Assembly (NCBI GenBank): GCA_020637365.1 | Contig: JACJWE010000003.1 | Location: 248,001 to 312,000, forward strand | Direction: 5' to 3' | Source of the DNA: Acidimicrobiia bacterium | GTDB taxonomy: Bacteria; Actinomycetota; Acidimicrobiia; IMCC26256; JAGNEX01 | Length of the DNA stretch: 64,000 nt | Shown here: piece by piece, positions 62,674-64,000 of the stretch | Position numbering within the stretch: position 1 is the first letter of the stretch | Layout of the letters: every line of letters starts with the position of its first letter | The notes under the pieces: generated by a model | The model's input: only the letters and a program-made list of their open reading frames with translations | Databases searched by the model: none | What the model was told of the DNA's origin: nothing | Made by a program: the position numbers and the translations under genes

Positions 62674-62874
62674 GTGAACTGCAACTGGGAACCGTTCGAT
62701 GATCCCGCCAAAGAAGCTGCGTATGCGGTCATTGCGGACCTTCTGGACCAGGGGTGGCGAATGCTGGTCGCGAAAGATTGCATCGACGTCACTCCGCCTT
62801 CCGTCCGATCGAGCGCGGAGGCCGAAAAGCAGAGAGTCCGTTCACAAGAACTGATCAAGCGGAAGTCCTGGTGA
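62674..62874 (+). CDS. Short protein or N-terminal fragment, possibly DUF4338/DruA-like
   Basis: 66 codons from a GTG: NWEPFDDPAKEAAYAVIADLLDQGWRMLVAKDCIDVTPPSVRSSAEAEKQRVRSQELIKRKSW. Composition is protein-like and acidic/basic balanced, unlike its surroundings. It resembles the N-terminus of DUF4338-type proteins (an AY..IADL..QGW helix, then 'V..P' and a KxRVRxQELxKR helix), as far as memory allows. The frame then stops and no continuation is convincing. Low confidence; it could be an independent small gene. Confidence 0.35.
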   Translation: MNCNWEPFDDPAKEAAYAVIADLLDQGWRMLVAKDCIDVTPPSVRSSAEAEKQRVRSQELIKRKSW

Positions 62875-63452
62875 TCCAACCGCCGGGAGCCCAGTAGCTC
62901 CACAAATGGCGTGACCGTTGGCAGGCGGGCCCGACCTTCGGCCCAAAGAGGCGCGCCGAGCACTTTGTTCAAGCCTGTCGACGGTCAGCTCTGTCGCACC
63001 TCGCAATAGGCGCCGAGGGCGGCTTTCAAGCCGAGCGTCAGGTCGGGGACGACCGACGCGAAACCGCCCCTCACCTTTCTGTAACGTCGGATGACGACCC
63101 ATGCCACAGAGTCCGCTGTGTACTACCGAGTTGGATGTGCGAGAAACCACACCGAATTGGTCGCTCCGAACACCCCTAACAAGGCGCTCCGGCTGCGACC
63201 AAAGGCCTTGAACCCCAAAAAAGATCTGTTCGGTCGTGGTGAAGCGGTCACAGCGGTTCCGCAAATCATCGACACGCCGCGCGCCACACCACGACGGTTG
63301 TCCGCAACCTGCCTCACATCAACACTGACCGAGATCAATGGTGCCCACGCCACCTGGATCAGTTTCCGGCAGTCACGCAACCGTCACTTCGTCCAAGTGA
63401 AGTGGTCTCGACGGCGACCAGGTACCGGCGACTGCAGTCGACAAGGGGCCCG
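62875..63452. other. Region without recognisable gene
   Basis: 578 bp in which several frames stay open on both strands, none with family features or a ribosome site. Looks like decayed coding sequence. Confidence 0.4.
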
Positions 63453-64000
63453 TCACCATGGAGGCGTTTTGCCGACCTGCTCAAGAGTCGATTGCACGAG
63501 AACGAGAGGGCAATCCTGGACTTCCGTCCGGGGCAGCTCACCAGCCGCTCGCCATGTTGCGGTGAACGAATCTTGGAATTGCAGTTCGCCTTCAGCTACC
63601 CGCAAGTCTCGACGTACTAGGTGTTCAAGAAAAGGGATGAGCTGCTCTGGCTCAATCCAAGTCTCCCCTGCACCGTTTGGAGCGACCAGCACGCCGCAGT
63701 GTCCGCGTGGATCGGCGACAACAATGGTCGATGCACCCGCCAGTGCCAACGGCTCACCCAGGTTTGCGATGGCCCCACTCCGAAACGCATCGTCGATCCA
63801 CGTGTAGTGAATTCCGAACACTATCTGGGCTGTCGCGTCTTCTTCCGTCGATGCTGGCGATACCGCAATGGCTCGTTTCGCGTCGCCTCCCTCGAACCAG
63901 ACGGCTACCGCCCCAGGACCTCCAAACCTCTGCAGTTCAGCGGCCACAGGGCACCCTATCTCTTTGGCGCCAAACGTTTCAGCCTCACGACGAATAGCGG
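63453..64000 (-). CDS. Unknown protein, N-terminus outside the window
   Basis: The frame is open from the window edge to the stop at 63453 (~182 codons): AIRREAETFGAKEIGCPVAAELQRFGGPGAVAVWFEGGDAKRAIAV ... FGIHYTWIDDAFRSGAIANLGEPLALAGASTIVVADPRGHCGVLVAPNG ... PLVLVQSTLEQVG. Residue use is natural, unlike the chance frames nearby. No family recognised. The internal GTG at 63947 has no ribosome site, so the true start is probably to the right of the window. Confidence 0.5.
   Translation of the reverse strand, partial: AIRREAETFGAKEIGCPVAAELQRFGGPGAVAVWFEGGDAKRAIAVSPASTEEDATAQIVFGIHYTWIDDAFRSGAIANLGEPLALAGASTIVVADPRGHCGVLVAPNGAGETWIEPEQLIPFLEHLVRRDLRVAEGELQFQDSFTATWRAAGELPRTEVQDCPLVLVQSTLEQVGKTPPW

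Noticed and set aside
62469..62972. 167-codon minus-strand open frame
   Set aside because: Overlaps the more protein-like plus-strand frame at 62674-62874, is Ser/Arg-rich, and has no ribosome site or family resemblance.
1..64000. rRNA, tRNA, integrase, intact insertion sequence
   Set aside because: None recognised on reading either strand; no att-like duplications or transposase motifs. A tRNA scan would be needed to exclude a divergent tRNA.

Overview
The window reads as chromosomal DNA of a high-GC actinobacterium, most plausibly of the class Acidimicrobiia (inference). Supporting signs are a mycothiol-dependent nitroreductase homologue, a deazaflavin (F420)-type nitroreductase, PPOX-fold and DUF2236 proteins, a FurA-KatG pair, leaderless TANNNT-type promoters, and several Ser/Thr/Asp-rich lipoproteins and surface proteins. 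I saw no rRNA, tRNA, CRISPR array, integrase or intact IS element.

Layout. 1-8.3 kb: three tandem minus-strand paralogues of a large secreted beta-helix/Ig-like-repeat protein; the two whose C-terminus lies in the window end in a VAFTG-type anchor, and the middle one is frameshifted. 8.6-15 kb: PPOX-fold protein, MscS channel, PCu(A)C copper-chaperone lipoprotein, metallo-hydrolase, an unlisted 36-aa membrane peptide gene, DUF2231 protein, lipoprotein, Rv2466c-like DsbA protein. 15-26.7 kb: TetR with a divergent MmpL/RND transporter, two paralogous lipoproteins, ArsR with a second (frameshifted) MmpL, deazaflavin nitroreductase, methyltransferase, DHA2 exporter. 26.7-34 kb: MarR with its operator, DUF2236 oxygenase, cytochrome P450, Ogt, CsbD, DUF2237, CPH-type copper ATPase. 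34-41.5 kb: RDD protein, two tandem PPK2 kinases, an EfeU/mini-EfeO iron module, and cysD-cysNC, whose CysC end carries an in-frame TGA. 41.8-45 kb: TetR, DUF1214 protein and sulfotransferase, divergent from cysDNC, so that PAPS supply and PAPS use are adjacent. 45-58.8 kb: lipoproteins, a LAFTG-anchored surface protein, KatG-FurA, a second DHA2 exporter, PKD-domain secreted proteins. 58.8-64 kb: a decayed accessory stretch with DUF998, an MbcA/ParS-like antitoxin with a RES remnant, a HigB/HigA pair, an Xre remnant, an AlbA_2-like remnant and a partial unknown gene.

A theme across the window is single-base frame disruption inside otherwise well-conserved genes (beta-helix gene 2, MmpL 2, the deazaflavin nitroreductase, TetR/DUF1214, lipoprotein 3, HigB, HigA, Xre). 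Because conserved residues continue across the frames and some disruptions compensate each other, consensus errors in the assembly are the simplest explanation. Real decay is likelier in the last 4 kb, where fragments without recoverable remainders accumulate.

Functional grouping (inference): copper handling (PCu(A)C, CPH ATPase), oxidative stress and iron (FurA-KatG, EfeU/EfeO), drug or lipid export (two MmpL, two DHA2, each beside a regulator), polyphosphate metabolism (two PPK2), and sulfate activation feeding a sulfotransferase.
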